Positions 1 through 9,084 of a stretch of DNA of 64,000 bases are shown here, piece after piece (position 1 is the first letter of the stretch; each line of letters starts with the position of its first letter). The DNA is from Clostridia bacterium (GTDB lineage Bacteria > Bacillota > Clostridia > Oscillospirales > CAG-272), in contig JAFVRG010000012.1 in assembly GCA_017504405.1 (NCBI GenBank), positions 1-64,000 of the forward strand, written 5' to 3'. Both the position numbers and the translations under genes were made by a program. The notes under the pieces were generated by a model, which searched no databases, was not told the origin of the DNA, and saw nothing but the letters and a program-made list of their open reading frames with translations.

Positions 1-3
1 AAA

Positions 4-36
4 ATCCCCCGAGCCGCAAAGAGCAGTTCGGGGGAT
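4..36 (-). terminator. Terminator of the HTH gene
   Basis: A 9-bp inverted repeat (ATCCCCCGA at 4-12, TCGGGGGAT at 28-36) ends in four T on the minus strand, just past the HTH gene's stop. The window edge cuts the tail. Confidence 0.75.
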
Positions 37-46
37 CGGAACATAG

Positions 47-304
47 TCAATCGTCATATTTATGTATGGGTGCGCCCGTACGAGTTTTGGTCTTGGGGTA
101 ACGATCGGGTACTCTGATAATGATTTCAGATAGCTCGCAGTCAAGGGCCTCGCATATCAGATCGAGGTGTTCCAGGTTAACTCGCTCCGCAATCTCGTGA
201 TAGATCTCATTTATTGTAGAAGGTCTTATCCCGGTAGCGCGAGCAAGGTCTGCTTGGGTCCAACGAAGCTCGCCCAGCTTCTTGGACAGTAGAATTCTAA
301 TCAT
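47..304 (-). CDS. Small XRE/Cro-type HTH regulator
   Basis: An 85-residue DNA-binding protein made almost entirely of one Cro/C1-type helix-turn-helix (about residues 5-65). The recognisable part is WTQADLARATGIRPSTINEIY followed by LDLICEALDCELSEII, as in the YozG/HigA-like single-domain regulators. The ATG at 304 is chosen because AGGAG lies 7 nt upstream; the open frame continues to 427 but without a ribosome site. No toxin gene is adjacent, so a toxin-antitoxin role is not supported. An inverted repeat in its promoter region suggests autoregulation. Its target is unknown. Confidence 0.8.
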   Translation of the reverse strand: MIRILLSKKLGELRWTQADLARATGIRPSTINEIYHEIAERVNLEHLDLICEALDCELSEIIIRVPDRYPKTKTRTGAPIHKYDD

Positions 305-325
305 AACCATGCTCCTTTCGTTAAA

Positions 326-366
326 TTCTAACAGTTTTTTATCGTTTCCGCTTGATTTTGTTAGAA
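326..366. promoter_or_regulatory. Inverted repeat upstream of HTH gene, possible operator
   Basis: TTCTAACA at 326-333 and TGTTAGAA at 359-366 form perfect 8-bp arms 33 bp apart (about three helical turns), just upstream of the small HTH gene. They could be paired half-sites for that repressor; this is inference. Confidence 0.4.
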
Positions 367-425
367 AATAACGAATTGCGTTATGGAAATGAGAAGAGAA
401 ACGCAAAATAATCGGGTGGAATAGC

Positions 426-461
426 AAAAAAGACTATCGTTGGAAGACGATAGTCTTTTTT
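426..461. terminator. Bidirectional terminator
   Basis: A perfect 15-bp stem (426-440 with 447-461) has A/T runs on both sides, so it can end transcription both ways. On the minus strand it closes the tRNA transcript before the HTH gene. Confidence 0.85.
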
Positions 462-562
462 GTCAATCATTGCACAGACAAAACGAGAGAGCAAAGAGAG
501 TGCCGACAACAGTGATAGCAACACCAGGGCAAACTATCTTTGTGTGTTCGTCTTGTCCAATT

Positions 563-637
563 TGGTGACCCGTACGGGAATCGAACCCATGTTACAGCCG
601 TGAAAGGGCCGTGTCTTAACCGCTTGACCAACGGGCC
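563..637 (-). tRNA. tRNA-Glu (UUC)
   Basis: A cloverleaf reads on the minus strand. The acceptor GGCCCGT pairs with ACGGGTC, the T-loop is TTCGATT, and a 6-bp anticodon stem encloses CTTTCAC, giving anticodon UUC. The discriminator A and CCA are encoded. It is downstream of tRNA-Met in one transcript. Confidence 0.95.
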
Positions 638-663
638 TAAAAACACTCCCGAGGTCGGGAGTG

Positions 664-740
664 TGGTAGCGGAAGTCGGATTTGAACCAACGACCTGCCG
701 GGTATGAACCGGACGCTCTAGCCAGCTGAGCTATTCCGCC
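664..740 (-). tRNA. tRNA-Met (CAU), elongator type
   Basis: A minus-strand cloverleaf with acceptor GGCGGAA, anticodon loop TTCATAC (CAU) and encoded CCA. The body resembles the Bacillus elongator tRNA-Met rather than the initiator. A tRNA-Ile2 with a modified C34 cannot be wholly excluded. Confidence 0.9.
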
Positions 741-770
741 ATTGTCGCCTGTTCACACAAGCGCCTATAC

Positions 771-799
771 ATTATATCACGCATATTTTGGTTTGTCAA
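771..799 (-). promoter_or_regulatory. Consensus sigma-A promoter for the tRNA pair
   Basis: On the minus strand, TTGACA (794-799) is separated by 17 bp from TATAAT (771-776), directly upstream of tRNA-Met. Confidence 0.85.
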
Positions 800-857
800 C
801 ACTTTTTTTCTACAATTGCCCAAAAAAATTTATTTACACAAAAACCCCTTATCACTA

Positions 858-886
858 TTGCCTTTTTTTCTTTGATTTAGTATAAT
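858..886 (+). promoter_or_regulatory. Promoter of pcrA
   Basis: TTGCCT (858-863), 17-bp spacer, TATAAT (881-886), about 30 bp before the pcrA start. Confidence 0.7.
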
Positions 887-916
887 TATATTGAAAGAAA
901 TTTGAGGATACAGAAA

Positions 917-3334
917 ATGACCGATAGCTTAAAGGAAAGATATCTGCGTGCCAAGCGTGCGCTGATTAAAAAATACATAGGTACAAGGCTCAATGACAGG
1001 CAGACGGATGCTGCCGTTACTACCGACGGACCTCTTTTGATAATTGCAGGCGCAGGTAGCGGAAAAACAACCGTGCTTGTTCAGAGAATTGTCTTTATCA
1101 TAAAATACGGAAACGCATATCACTCTGACTATGTGCCCGAAAACATAACCGAAAACTACGTGTCGGATATGGAAATGGCGCTGCGCAATATGCCCGCCGA
1201 GTCGCTTGAGCCCTTTATATCCGAGTTTGCGTCAAGACCCTGCCCCCCATACGCAATGCTGGCGATAACCTTTACCAACAAGGCGGCGAGGGAAATCAAG
1301 GAGCGACTGACAGCGAGCTTTGGAAGCGACTCTGCGGCTGACGAAATCTGGGCAGGAACCTTCCATTCCGTTTGCGTGCGTATTCTGCGCCGTCATTCTG
1401 TCGAGGCGGGGTACGGTGACGATTTTTCAATCTACGACACCGACGACAAAAAGCATATGCTCGCAGATGTTATGAAGAGCCTCAATATCAGCGATAAAAC
1501 CCTGCCAATAAAGACGGTGGCAAACGAGATAAGCGGAGCGAAGGACCGTCTCGAAACACCCGACGACTACGCAGGTGCTCTCAATCTGCGCGGCAAGGAA
1601 ATAAAGAAGGTGTACGCCGAATATCAACGCCGTATGCGTGCCTGCAACGCCCTCGATTTTGACGATATAATCGCAGAAACCGTATACCTTTTCGAGCGTC
1701 ATCCTGAGATTTTGGAGTATTACCAGAACAAATTCAGATACGTATGTGTTGACGAGTATCAGGATACAAACTACGCTCAGTTCAGGCTCACTCAGCTGAT
1801 AAGCGCAAAGAACAGAAACATAATGGTTGTCGGAGATGACGACCAGAGCATATACCGTTTCCGTGGCGCAACTATCGAGAACATTCTGAATTTTGACAAG
1901 ACCTATCCCGACGCCAAGGTTGTGAAGCTGGAGCAGAATTACAGGAGCACTAAAAACATTCTCGATGCCGCAAATGCGGTAATATCGCACAACGATAAGC
2001 GCCGTGACAAGGCTCTGTGGTGCGAGAGCGGTGAGGGCGAGAAAATCACCCTGCATACCGCACAGGACCAAAATGACGAGTCACGCTACATCGCAAAAAC
2101 GATAGCATCCCTTGTGGCAGACGGAAAATACGAATACCGTGATTTCGCTATTTTGTACCGTGTAAATGAAATAGCACGCTCTCTTGAAAGCGCATTTGCA
2201 AAGAGCGGTATGCCGTACAGGATTTTAGGCGGTCAGCGATTCTACGACAAAAAGGAAATCAAGGACATTCTCGCCTACCTGCATATCATTTACAATGACA
2301 GAGATGACCAGAGGCTTCGCCGCATAATAAACGAGCCGAAGCGCAAAATCGGCGCTGCAACGGTCGATGCGGTTGCATCAATTGCCGATGAAATCGGAGT
2401 CAGTATGCTCGAGGTTATGCGCCGCTCACCTACCGAAATGCTTTTGTCAAAGGTAGCGCCAAAGCTCGTTGAATTCACCTCGCTCATTGACGGCTTGCGT
2501 TCGAGTGAGCTGTCCGTGTCGGAGCTTGTTGACGCTGTTTTCGAGCGCTCGGGCTACAAGCAGATGCTCATTGACGGCGGCGAGGTTGAGAAACCGAGAA
2601 TTGCGGCAGTCGAGGAGCTTATTTCCGCAGCGCAGGAGTACGAGCAGAGAGCCGAGGGTGCTACCCTACAGGGTTTTTTGGAGGAGGTATCCCTTGTTGC
2701 CGACGTGGATAAGTACGACGAGGGCGCAAATGCCGTCGTTATGATGACTGTCCACAGCGCAAAGGGTCTCGAATTTCCCGTAGTATTTTTGTCTGCTATG
2801 GAGGAAAATATTTTCCCCTCGTCGCAAAACGTATATTATGAGGATGAGATGGCGGAGGAGCGCCGCCTCGCCTACGTTGCGATAACGAGAGCGAAGAAAA
2901 AGCTGTATATAACCCACACGAGCCAAAGGCTTTTGTACGGCCGCACCTCAATAAATCAGCTGTCAAGATTTATCGCAAAGGAAGTGCCGCCAAAGCTTGT
3001 TGAAAAGGACAGAATAGAGCAAAGACCTAAGTACGGATACACATCCCCCGCACCCTCACGTCGGTATTCAAATACAGAGGGGTATAGGGCAAACGAGGCG
3101 CTTGCCAAGGAATTTACACGGAAGGTGGCAGAGAAGCCCGCCGCACCGAAAACACCCTCGTCCTTTGGCGTGGAGCGTCTGCCTGTCGGCACACGGGTGA
3201 GCCACCAGCTGTTTGGAAACGGCGTAATCCTCTCGCTCAGGGAAATGGGCGGAGATATGCTCTACGAGGTTAAATTCGACAGCGGAGTAACAAAAAAGCT
3301 CATGGCAACCTATGCCAAGCTCAAAAAAATCTAA
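917..3334 (+). CDS. pcrA: ATP-dependent DNA helicase PcrA/UvrD family
   Basis: An 805-residue superfamily 1A 3'-5' helicase used in excision repair and in clearing recombination or transcription conflicts. The Walker A is AGAGSGKTT near residue 50. The other helicase motifs follow: VDEYQDTNY (II), GDDDQSIYRFRGA (III), LEQNYRST (IV), TVHSAKGLEFPVVF (V) and YVAITRAKKKL (VI). The C-terminal 50 residues form the PcrA-type Tudor-like tail (RVSHQLFGNGVI). An insertion of about 45 residues lies between motifs I and Ia. ATG 917 is preferred over TTG 902 because GAGGA sits 8 nt before it. Single gene with its own promoter and terminator. Confidence 0.95.
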   Translation: MTDSLKERYLRAKRALIKKYIGTRLNDRQTDAAVTTDGPLLIIAGAGSGKTTVLVQRIVFIIKYGNAYHSDYVPENITENYVSDMEMALRNMPAESLEPFISEFASRPCPPYAMLAITFTNKAAREIKERLTASFGSDSAADEIWAGTFHSVCVRILRRHSVEAGYGDDFSIYDTDDKKHMLADVMKSLNISDKTLPIKTVANEISGAKDRLETPDDYAGALNLRGKEIKKVYAEYQRRMRACNALDFDDIIAETVYLFERHPEILEYYQNKFRYVCVDEYQDTNYAQFRLTQLISAKNRNIMVVGDDDQSIYRFRGATIENILNFDKTYPDAKVVKLEQNYRSTKNILDAANAVISHNDKRRDKALWCESGEGEKITLHTAQDQNDESRYIAKTIASLVADGKYEYRDFAILYRVNEIARSLESAFAKSGMPYRILGGQRFYDKKEIKDILAYLHIIYNDRDDQRLRRIINEPKRKIGAATVDAVASIADEIGVSMLEVMRRSPTEMLLSKVAPKLVEFTSLIDGLRSSELSVSELVDAVFERSGYKQMLIDGGEVEKPRIAAVEELISAAQEYEQRAEGATLQGFLEEVSLVADVDKYDEGANAVVMMTVHSAKGLEFPVVFLSAMEENIFPSSQNVYYEDEMAEERRLAYVAITRAKKKLYITHTSQRLLYGRTSINQLSRFIAKEVPPKLVEKDRIEQRPKYGYTSPAPSRRYSNTEGYRANEALAKEFTRKVAEKPAAPKTPSSFGVERLPVGTRVSHQLFGNGVILSLREMGGDMLYEVKFDSGVTKKLMATYAKLKKI

Positions 3335-3365
3335 AAGAGTAAAAATTTGAAAATCAAAAACGTCA

Positions 3366-3403
3366 CCCCACCCCGGGAAAAGCGCCCTGGGGTGGGGCTT
3401 TTT
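3366..3403 (+). terminator. Terminator of pcrA
   Basis: A GC-rich stem of 12 pairs (CCCCACCCCGGG with CCCTGGGGTGGGG, one GU pair) is followed by five T. Confidence 0.85.
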
Positions 3404-3535
3404 GCGCTCTTTTTCGATAGGGGGTGCTTGCATATTATACCTATTTACCCTATCTTTGTGTATTGAAATTATGAATAAATTTTTATAAAATCATTATAGG
3501 TGTCATAGCATCAATAAATAGAAAGTGAGGTAAAA

Positions 3536-4444
3536 ATGAGTAAAGCTAAAAGCAAAGCCCTGCGAGTGCTTTCCCTGATGCTCGCCATCATGGCTCTTTC
3601 ATCGGTCATTATGATAAGCGCCGATGCAAAAACGCCCGCAGGCAAAACCAATACCGAAATGCTCTCGGGCATTAAGGTAACGGATAAAAATATATGGAGA
3701 TATGAGCAGGTGAAGCTCACCGCAAACGGAAAGAGCCTTGAGGCTTATCTGATAAATTCAACCACCTACGTGCCCGTCAGAGCCTTTTACGATGCGTTTA
3801 TTAAATCGAGCATCACCTTCTCGTCTGCGAGCCGCACGGCGACTGTGAAAAACCAGAGCTTCTCGGCGAGCATTACCGACGGCGCATATTACATAATAGC
3901 GAACGGAAGATACCTCTGGACGGACAACCCCATAGTTATAATGAATGACGGAAAAATGTATATGCCCGTGCGTATTCTCGCTAAAACGCTCGGAGTGTCT
4001 GTCGATTGGGACAATAAAAGCAGAAGCGTTGCGGTAAGGGGCGCTGTTAAGTATATAGAAAACGGCTCAACCTTCTATAATTCCGATGACGTTTACTGGC
4101 TGTCGAGAATAATATCGGCGGAGAGCCGTGGAGAGCCCCTGCTCGGACAGATTGCCGTTGGAAACGTAGTTCTGAACAGAGTGCGCTCCTCGCAGTACCC
4201 CAATACCATATACGGTGTTATATTTGACAGGAAATACGGAACGCAGTTCTCACCCGTATCCTTTGGAACGATTTACAACAAGCCCACCGTATCGGCGGTT
4301 GCGGCGGCGAAAATCTGCCTTGAGGGTACGTCAATATCCGAGGACATTCTCTTCTTCTACAATTCGAGCATTGCTACTACAAACTGGATAGATAGGGCAC
4401 GCCCCTTCGCATTTAAGATTAAAAATCATAAATTTTACTATTAA
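3536..4444 (+). CDS. Secreted SleB/CwlJ-type cell-wall hydrolase with stalk domain
   Basis: A 302-residue exported protein. Residues 1-31 are a signal peptide (basic start, then a hydrophobic run ending near SADAKT). Residues about 45-165 resemble the copper-amine-oxidase N-terminal-like stalk domain common in Firmicutes surface proteins (TYVPVRAFYDA, MYMPVRILAKTLG). Residues about 180-300 are a SleB/CwlJ hydrolase domain (WLSRIISAESRGEP, GQIAVGNVVLNRV), with the catalytic Glu expected in AESRGE. The family cleaves peptidoglycan, often spore cortex; a vegetative wall role is equally possible here. The start has GTGAGG 5 nt upstream. Confidence 0.88.
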   Translation: MSKAKSKALRVLSLMLAIMALSSVIMISADAKTPAGKTNTEMLSGIKVTDKNIWRYEQVKLTANGKSLEAYLINSTTYVPVRAFYDAFIKSSITFSSASRTATVKNQSFSASITDGAYYIIANGRYLWTDNPIVIMNDGKMYMPVRILAKTLGVSVDWDNKSRSVAVRGAVKYIENGSTFYNSDDVYWLSRIISAESRGEPLLGQIAVGNVVLNRVRSSQYPNTIYGVIFDRKYGTQFSPVSFGTIYNKPTVSAVAAAKICLEGTSISEDILFFYNSSIATTNWIDRARPFAFKIKNHKFYY

Positions 4445-4469
4445 ATCTTAAAAAAACAGCTTGCAATAC

Positions 4470-4498
4470 TTGAAAATCGAAAATAAATGTATTATAAT
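4470..4498 (+). promoter_or_regulatory. Promoter of the phosphoribosyltransferase gene
   Basis: TTGAAA (4470-4475), 17 bp, TATAAT (4493-4498), about 30 bp before the start codon. Confidence 0.8.
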
Positions 4499-4529
4499 AT
4501 GATTAAAGTAACATTTAAGAGGTTTTCTT

Positions 4530-5081
4530 ATGGTATACAGAATTAATATAGCGGGGCTCGAGCGTGACCTTCCGCTGTGTCCGCTGAACGATAAGCTTTA
4601 CATAGGAGCATTCGTTCTCTTCGGCGACGTTGAACTGACGGAGCACAGCGCACAGGCACTTGCAAAAATAGCCCCCGAGCATGATGTTATGATAACCGCA
4701 GAATCAAAGGGTATTCCGCTCATTCACGCAATGAGCAGGATTTTGGGCGAAAAAAGATACGTCCTTGCCAGAAAATCTGTAAAGCTGTATATGAAGGACG
4801 TTGTGAAATTCGAGGTTGACTCAATAACCACAGCGGCAAACCAGACGCTCTATCTTGACGGAGATGATGCGAGCTTTATAAAGGGCAGGCGTGTGCTCAT
4901 AGTCGATGACGTTATCAGCACAGGCAATTCCTTGCATGCGCTCGAGAGTCTTGTTACCGCCGCAGGCGGCGAGATAGTCGGCAGAATGGCAATAGTCGCA
5001 GAGGGCGACGCAATAGAGCGGGGGGATATAATTACCCTTGCACCTCTGCCGCTTTTCGACACAAACGGCAATCCGATTTAA
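4530..5081 (+). CDS. Adenine phosphoribosyltransferase-like protein
   Basis: A 183-residue type I phosphoribosyltransferase. The PRPP-binding motif VLIVDDVISTGNS lies near residues 121-133, and the upstream AESKGIPL and ARKS segments match the Apt/Xpt group. The family transfers ribose-5-phosphate from PRPP to a purine base (salvage). The base specificity cannot be read directly; adenine is the closest guess. It is a monocistronic gene with a clear promoter and terminator. Confidence 0.8.
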   Translation: MVYRINIAGLERDLPLCPLNDKLYIGAFVLFGDVELTEHSAQALAKIAPEHDVMITAESKGIPLIHAMSRILGEKRYVLARKSVKLYMKDVVKFEVDSITTAANQTLYLDGDDASFIKGRRVLIVDDVISTGNSLHALESLVTAAGGEIVGRMAIVAEGDAIERGDIITLAPLPLFDTNGNPI

Positions 5082-5093
5082 CGGTGAAACCGA

Positions 5094-5160
5094 GGGGGCT
5101 GCTTCCTTTCGGCATAACCGTAAACAAAAAAGTGAGGTACAAAAGTGCCTCACTTTTAAT
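5094..5160 (+). terminator. Pre-terminator mini-hairpin element plus terminator (copy E1)
   Basis: A short element GGGGC, TGCT-7 nt-GGCA (5100-5114), then TAACCGTAAAC, precedes a terminator with 10-bp stem AAAAGTGAGG (5128-5137) and CCTCACTTTT (5148-5157). The same element occurs at 24871 and 39411. Confidence 0.8.
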
Positions 5161-5322
5161 TTTTCTTCTTACAAAAGTTTTTGCTAAGCTTTTTTCAAAA
5201 AGCGTCCGCTCTTTCGATTTCCCTTGCAGGGAAGAAAATCTGCGATTTTCAGTTTATCTGATTTTTTTGTGCAAAATACATAGGGGGTGGGTATATTTGG
5301 GTGAAAATCGCCCGACATTCTG

Positions 5323-7836
5323 TTAGCCGAGCCAGCTCTTGCCAACCTGTACGTCGGCTGTGAGAGAAACGGAGAGCTTAGCCGCGCCTTCCATTTCCTC
5401 GCAGAGGATAACTCTTGCCTTGTCAGCGTCATTCTCTTTACATTCAACTATAAGCTCGTCGTGCACCTGCATTATCAGCTTTGCATCGGGTAGCTCTCTT
5501 TCCAGCCTGTCAGCTACACGAACCATAGCGATTTTCATTATATCAGCCGCACTGCCCTGAATAGGACTGTTCATTGCAACCCTCTTGCCAAAGCTGCGGA
5601 GCATACCGTTCTGCGCCTTGAGCTCGGGTATATATCTGCGCCTGCCGAATAGGGTGGTGGTATATCCGTCACGCTCTGCTGCCTCAACTGTTGCACGCAG
5701 ATAGCCGTCTATCTTCGGGTAGCTGTCAAAGTAGCTCTGTATATACTGCTTAGCCTCGGCGTTGCTTATTCCGAGGTCCTTTGAGAGGGAGTATGCGCCT
5801 ATTCCGTATACGATTCCGAAATTGACAGCTTTCGCCCGCTTGCGCAAATCCTCGTCTACAAACGGCTCGGGGATGTTGAATACCGCCGCCGCAGTCCGTG
5901 CGTGTATATCTGCGCCGCTGTTGAAGGCATCCGTCATGTTCTCATCCCCCGACATAGCGGCGAGCAGCCGAAGCTCTATCTGTGAGTAGTCGGCATCGAC
6001 GAGCACACAGCCCTCGTCAGCGATAAAAAAGCCTCGCATCTCCCGTCCGAGAGGGGTACGTATGGGTATATTCTGCAAATTCGGCTCTGCCGAGGACAGT
6101 CTTCCTGTAGCGGTCAAAGCCTGCTTGAATTCGGTATGAACACGCCCCTGTGCGTCTACCGCCTTGGTAAGTCCGACGACGTAGGTCGAAATCAGCTTAG
6201 TCAGCTGGCGGTATTCTAGTATCAGATTTATTATGGGATGCTCGTCACGGAGTGATTCGAGTATTTCCGCATTGGTCGAGTATCCGCTCTTTGTTTTCTT
6301 GCCGTGGGGCAGAGATAGCTTTTCAAAAAGTATCTCTCCGAGCTGCTTTGGCGAGCTTATGTTAAACTCCTCGCCTGCGAGAGTGTATATTTCCTTTTCT
6401 GTTGTGTCAACAGTCGTGCGTAGACGCTCTCCGAATGCGTTTATCGCATCCACGTCTATGCGAAATCCGTTCTTTTCGGTTTTTGCCAGCACCCGTGCGA
6501 GGGGGAGCTCCACCTCGTCAAGCAGGGAGAGTGCGCCTGTGTCGGCGAGCCGTGAGCGCAGCTCACGGTCAAGCTCTGCAAGCAGGTAGGTTGAAGGAGA
6601 GCTCTCGCTTGCGTTTATGCCGAAATAGACCTTTGCCAGATGCGCCGCTGATTTCTGCGCATTCGAGGAGTCAAGGACGTATGCCGACAGCATAACGTCG
6701 TGCACCTTACAGCAAACGTCTGCGCCGTTGTCCCATAGCGTATGATACAGCTTTTTCGAGTCAAACACGGTGACTGTTCTATCCCCTGAAAACAAGGGGG
6801 TTATGGCACTTATTTCTCCGCAAAACGAGTAATTTTTCCCGTTTGCCGACACGTAGATTTTATCGGAAATCTCAATTGAGAAATCATCCGTGACACAGGA
6901 AATTAAATCGTCACATTCGGTGTATTCGCCGCACAGCTCAACCGTCGGGGCGGCGGCACAAGTGCGCTCGGGCTCTGTGAGCCCGAATTTCTTTATAAAG
7001 GAATAAAGCTCAAAATCCTCGAGCAGAGCATAGAGCTTGTCATTGTCAATGCCGTTGTAGGTTAAATCCGAAAGCCCCTTGCCTATCGGCGCATTTCGCA
7101 CTATTCTGGCGAGCGTTTGCGAGAGGTAGGCGTTATCCTTATCCTTTTCGAGCTTTGCACGCAGGGACGGTGAAATCGAGGGGGAGTCGAGGTTTTCATA
7201 TAATCCGTCGAGCGAGCCGAACTCATATATCAGCTTTATTGCCGTTTTCTCGCCAACTCCCGAAACGCCGGGAATGTTGTCCGAGGAGTCGCCCATCAGC
7301 GCCTTTAAATCCACGAACTGCGAGGGGGATATGATATATTTTTCCTCAAATTCCCCGTTGTTTACGGTGAGAGTTTCGCTGTTTGTTGCGAGCAGAACCG
7401 TCACGTTTTCGTCTATGAGCTGGAGCAGGTCCCTGTCGCCCGATAAAATATAGGCGTGCGTTCCCTCATCCTTGCTTGCAAATGCGGAAACCGTTCCGAG
7501 AATATCGTCCGCCTCATAGCCCTCAAGCGTCATAACGTTGAGTCCGAGGGCGCTCATACACGCCTTCGCTCCGTCAAACTGAGCGAGAAGCTCCTCGGGC
7601 GTTTCGTGCCTGCCTGCCTTGTAGCCCTCATACATCTGCTTGCGGAAGGTGGGGGCGTGCAGGTCAAAGGCGATAACTGCGTAATCGGGGGATAGCGCAG
7701 ACACCTGCTTCATTACTATATTGATAAGACCGTAAATGGCATTTGTGGGACGCCCGTCCTTTGTCGATAGCGCACGTATGCCGTAAAATGCACGGTTGAG
7801 TATACTGTTTCCGTCAATGACGAGTATATTTTTCAT
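5323..7836 (-). CDS. polA: DNA polymerase I
   Basis: An 837-residue DNA polymerase I for Okazaki-fragment processing and repair. The N-terminal 5'-3' exonuclease (about 1-260) carries VIDGNSILNRAFYG, the YEADD motif and the helix-hairpin GDSSDNIPGVSGVGEKTA. The middle 3'-5' exonuclease region (about 290-460) lacks clear DxE and YxxxD motifs, so proofreading is probably lost, as in Bacillus and Thermus enzymes. The polymerase domain has TATGRLSSAEPNLQNIP, motif A DADYSQIELR, motif B KRAKAVNFGIVYG and motif C MQVHDELI. It overlaps the upstream membrane-protein gene by 4 nt. Confidence 0.96.
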   Translation of the reverse strand: MKNILVIDGNSILNRAFYGIRALSTKDGRPTNAIYGLINIVMKQVSALSPDYAVIAFDLHAPTFRKQMYEGYKAGRHETPEELLAQFDGAKACMSALGLNVMTLEGYEADDILGTVSAFASKDEGTHAYILSGDRDLLQLIDENVTVLLATNSETLTVNNGEFEEKYIISPSQFVDLKALMGDSSDNIPGVSGVGEKTAIKLIYEFGSLDGLYENLDSPSISPSLRAKLEKDKDNAYLSQTLARIVRNAPIGKGLSDLTYNGIDNDKLYALLEDFELYSFIKKFGLTEPERTCAAAPTVELCGEYTECDDLISCVTDDFSIEISDKIYVSANGKNYSFCGEISAITPLFSGDRTVTVFDSKKLYHTLWDNGADVCCKVHDVMLSAYVLDSSNAQKSAAHLAKVYFGINASESSPSTYLLAELDRELRSRLADTGALSLLDEVELPLARVLAKTEKNGFRIDVDAINAFGERLRTTVDTTEKEIYTLAGEEFNISSPKQLGEILFEKLSLPHGKKTKSGYSTNAEILESLRDEHPIINLILEYRQLTKLISTYVVGLTKAVDAQGRVHTEFKQALTATGRLSSAEPNLQNIPIRTPLGREMRGFFIADEGCVLVDADYSQIELRLLAAMSGDENMTDAFNSGADIHARTAAAVFNIPEPFVDEDLRKRAKAVNFGIVYGIGAYSLSKDLGISNAEAKQYIQSYFDSYPKIDGYLRATVEAAERDGYTTTLFGRRRYIPELKAQNGMLRSFGKRVAMNSPIQGSAADIMKIAMVRVADRLERELPDAKLIMQVHDELIVECKENDADKARVILCEEMEGAAKLSVSLTADVQVGKSWLG

Positions 7837-8852
7837 TGCTTTGTCTCCTCTTTGTCAGGGGCGTCAAACGTGAACTTCGGGGGAGCGTCCTCGGTTGCGT
7901 CATTTATCTTTTCGTTTATGCTCTCATTCACACTTGACGTTTCTATCGCAATTGCCCTCTGCCCGTCAAGACGCTCGTCCGAGATAGTGAAGCTCTCCTT
8001 TTCCGTGTGAGCCGCATAAACAGAGTCTGAGCTGTCTATGCTGCCGGAGGCTACTTGCTCAATCAGGTTTTTGTAGCCAAGAAAGGATAAAAGACGTGCT
8101 GCCGCATACAGGGAAAATCCGAAAATCATAAAATTGGACAGAGAGAAGTAGTTTGATACGTCCCAGTCCATAATCATATAGGCTATATTGGATGCGGAGA
8201 AGGGAAAACCGATTACTATGAGCGAAAGTCCCGTCATAATGTGAAGCGCCCAGTTTTCACGCCGCATCGTGAGCCTGCAATCGTATATCATAAAGAGAGC
8301 GGAAAGCGCCAATGATATCAGCTCGATGCCGTTCATGGGGCTCGTCGGCATAAATTCTCCTGCAATGAAGCGCAGAACTGCGAACAGGAGCAAAAGCAGG
8401 GTGCAGCATATACCGAAAAGGGTCTGCCTCTCCTTCTTTTTTGACGCCAGCACCACGTTGTACAAAAAGTAAGGAATAGCCAGCAGTGCAAGTACAACGG
8501 TGAGAATGTAGAGAAAACGGTATGATGCCAAGGAGGCGAGGCTGATAGCGGTGAGAATCGCATACACTATCAGTATCACTACCGCAAAGAGCGATGAGAA
8601 GGTGAGGTAAAGGCCGCCGTGGACAGGCTCGAGCTTGACCTTCTTATAAATACATACCGAAAAGACAACTATTGCGAAAACCGCAAAAAACTGTACGACG
8701 GTTATTGCCGATGAGGAGCCTTCGGTAAAAAAGCCCCGTGCTTTATCAAATCCGCTGAAAAGCGCAAAGGCACGCCACAGCGCCAGCGCCAGGGATACAG
8801 CTCCCACCGATATGAGTGCGGATATATATGAAATTCTCGTTTTGTCAGACAT
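7833..8852 (-). CDS. Polytopic membrane protein of unknown function
   Basis: A 339-residue protein with about eight hydrophobic segments over the first 270 residues, followed by a polar, Ser/Glu-rich cytoplasmic tail of about 65 residues. I recognise no catalytic or transport motif. It starts with GGAGG 5 nt before ATG and overlaps polA by ATGA, so the two are translationally coupled. That may reflect shared expression rather than shared function. Confidence 0.75.
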   Translation of the reverse strand: MSDKTRISYISALISVGAVSLALALWRAFALFSGFDKARGFFTEGSSSAITVVQFFAVFAIVVFSVCIYKKVKLEPVHGGLYLTFSSLFAVVILIVYAILTAISLASLASYRFLYILTVVLALLAIPYFLYNVVLASKKKERQTLFGICCTLLLLLFAVLRFIAGEFMPTSPMNGIELISLALSALFMIYDCRLTMRRENWALHIMTGLSLIVIGFPFSASNIAYMIMDWDVSNYFSLSNFMIFGFSLYAAARLLSFLGYKNLIEQVASGSIDSSDSVYAAHTEKESFTISDERLDGQRAIAIETSSVNESINEKINDATEDAPPKFTFDAPDKEETKQ

Positions 8853-8918
8853 CTTTTCCTCCGAATTTCCTACCTTATTATTATAATACGTGGTTATTTG
8901 CTTCTATTATAAACCTTT

Positions 8919-8930
8919 TTTGTTAACAAA
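8919..8930. promoter_or_regulatory. 12-bp palindrome upstream of the polA operon
   Basis: TTTGTTAACAAA is a perfect palindrome about 70 bp upstream of the membrane-protein start. It could be a regulator site, but nothing else supports this. The rest of 8853-9048 is AT-rich and shows no gene. Confidence 0.25.
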
Positions 8931-9048
8931 TTGTTGACATTTGAAAATAAAGGCGGAAAAAAAGCAAAAAAAGCTATTATTGTGAAAATTGCACAAAAAA
9001 CAGCCCGAAAAAAGCGAAAATTTCTACACAATTATTTTTTAAAGACTA

Positions 9049-9077
9049 TTGCAATTCGCATATATATATGATAAAAT
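9049..9077 (+). promoter_or_regulatory. Promoter of the S10-spc-alpha operon
   Basis: TTGCAA (9049-9054), 17 bp, TAAAAT (9072-9077). It is the only good promoter before rpsJ and implies a 5' leader of about 230 nt. Confidence 0.7.
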
Positions 9078-9084
9078 ATTAAAG

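Noticed and set aside
47-304. Antitoxin of a toxin-antitoxin pair
   Set aside because: The HTH protein could be HigA-like, but no toxin gene lies beside it within the window.
5161-5322. A gene or clear polA terminator between the phosphoribosyltransferase terminator and polA
   Set aside because: Only short AT-rich inverted repeats such as GAAAATC/GATTTTC at 5234-5250 are seen; none has a convincing stem plus T-run on the minus strand.
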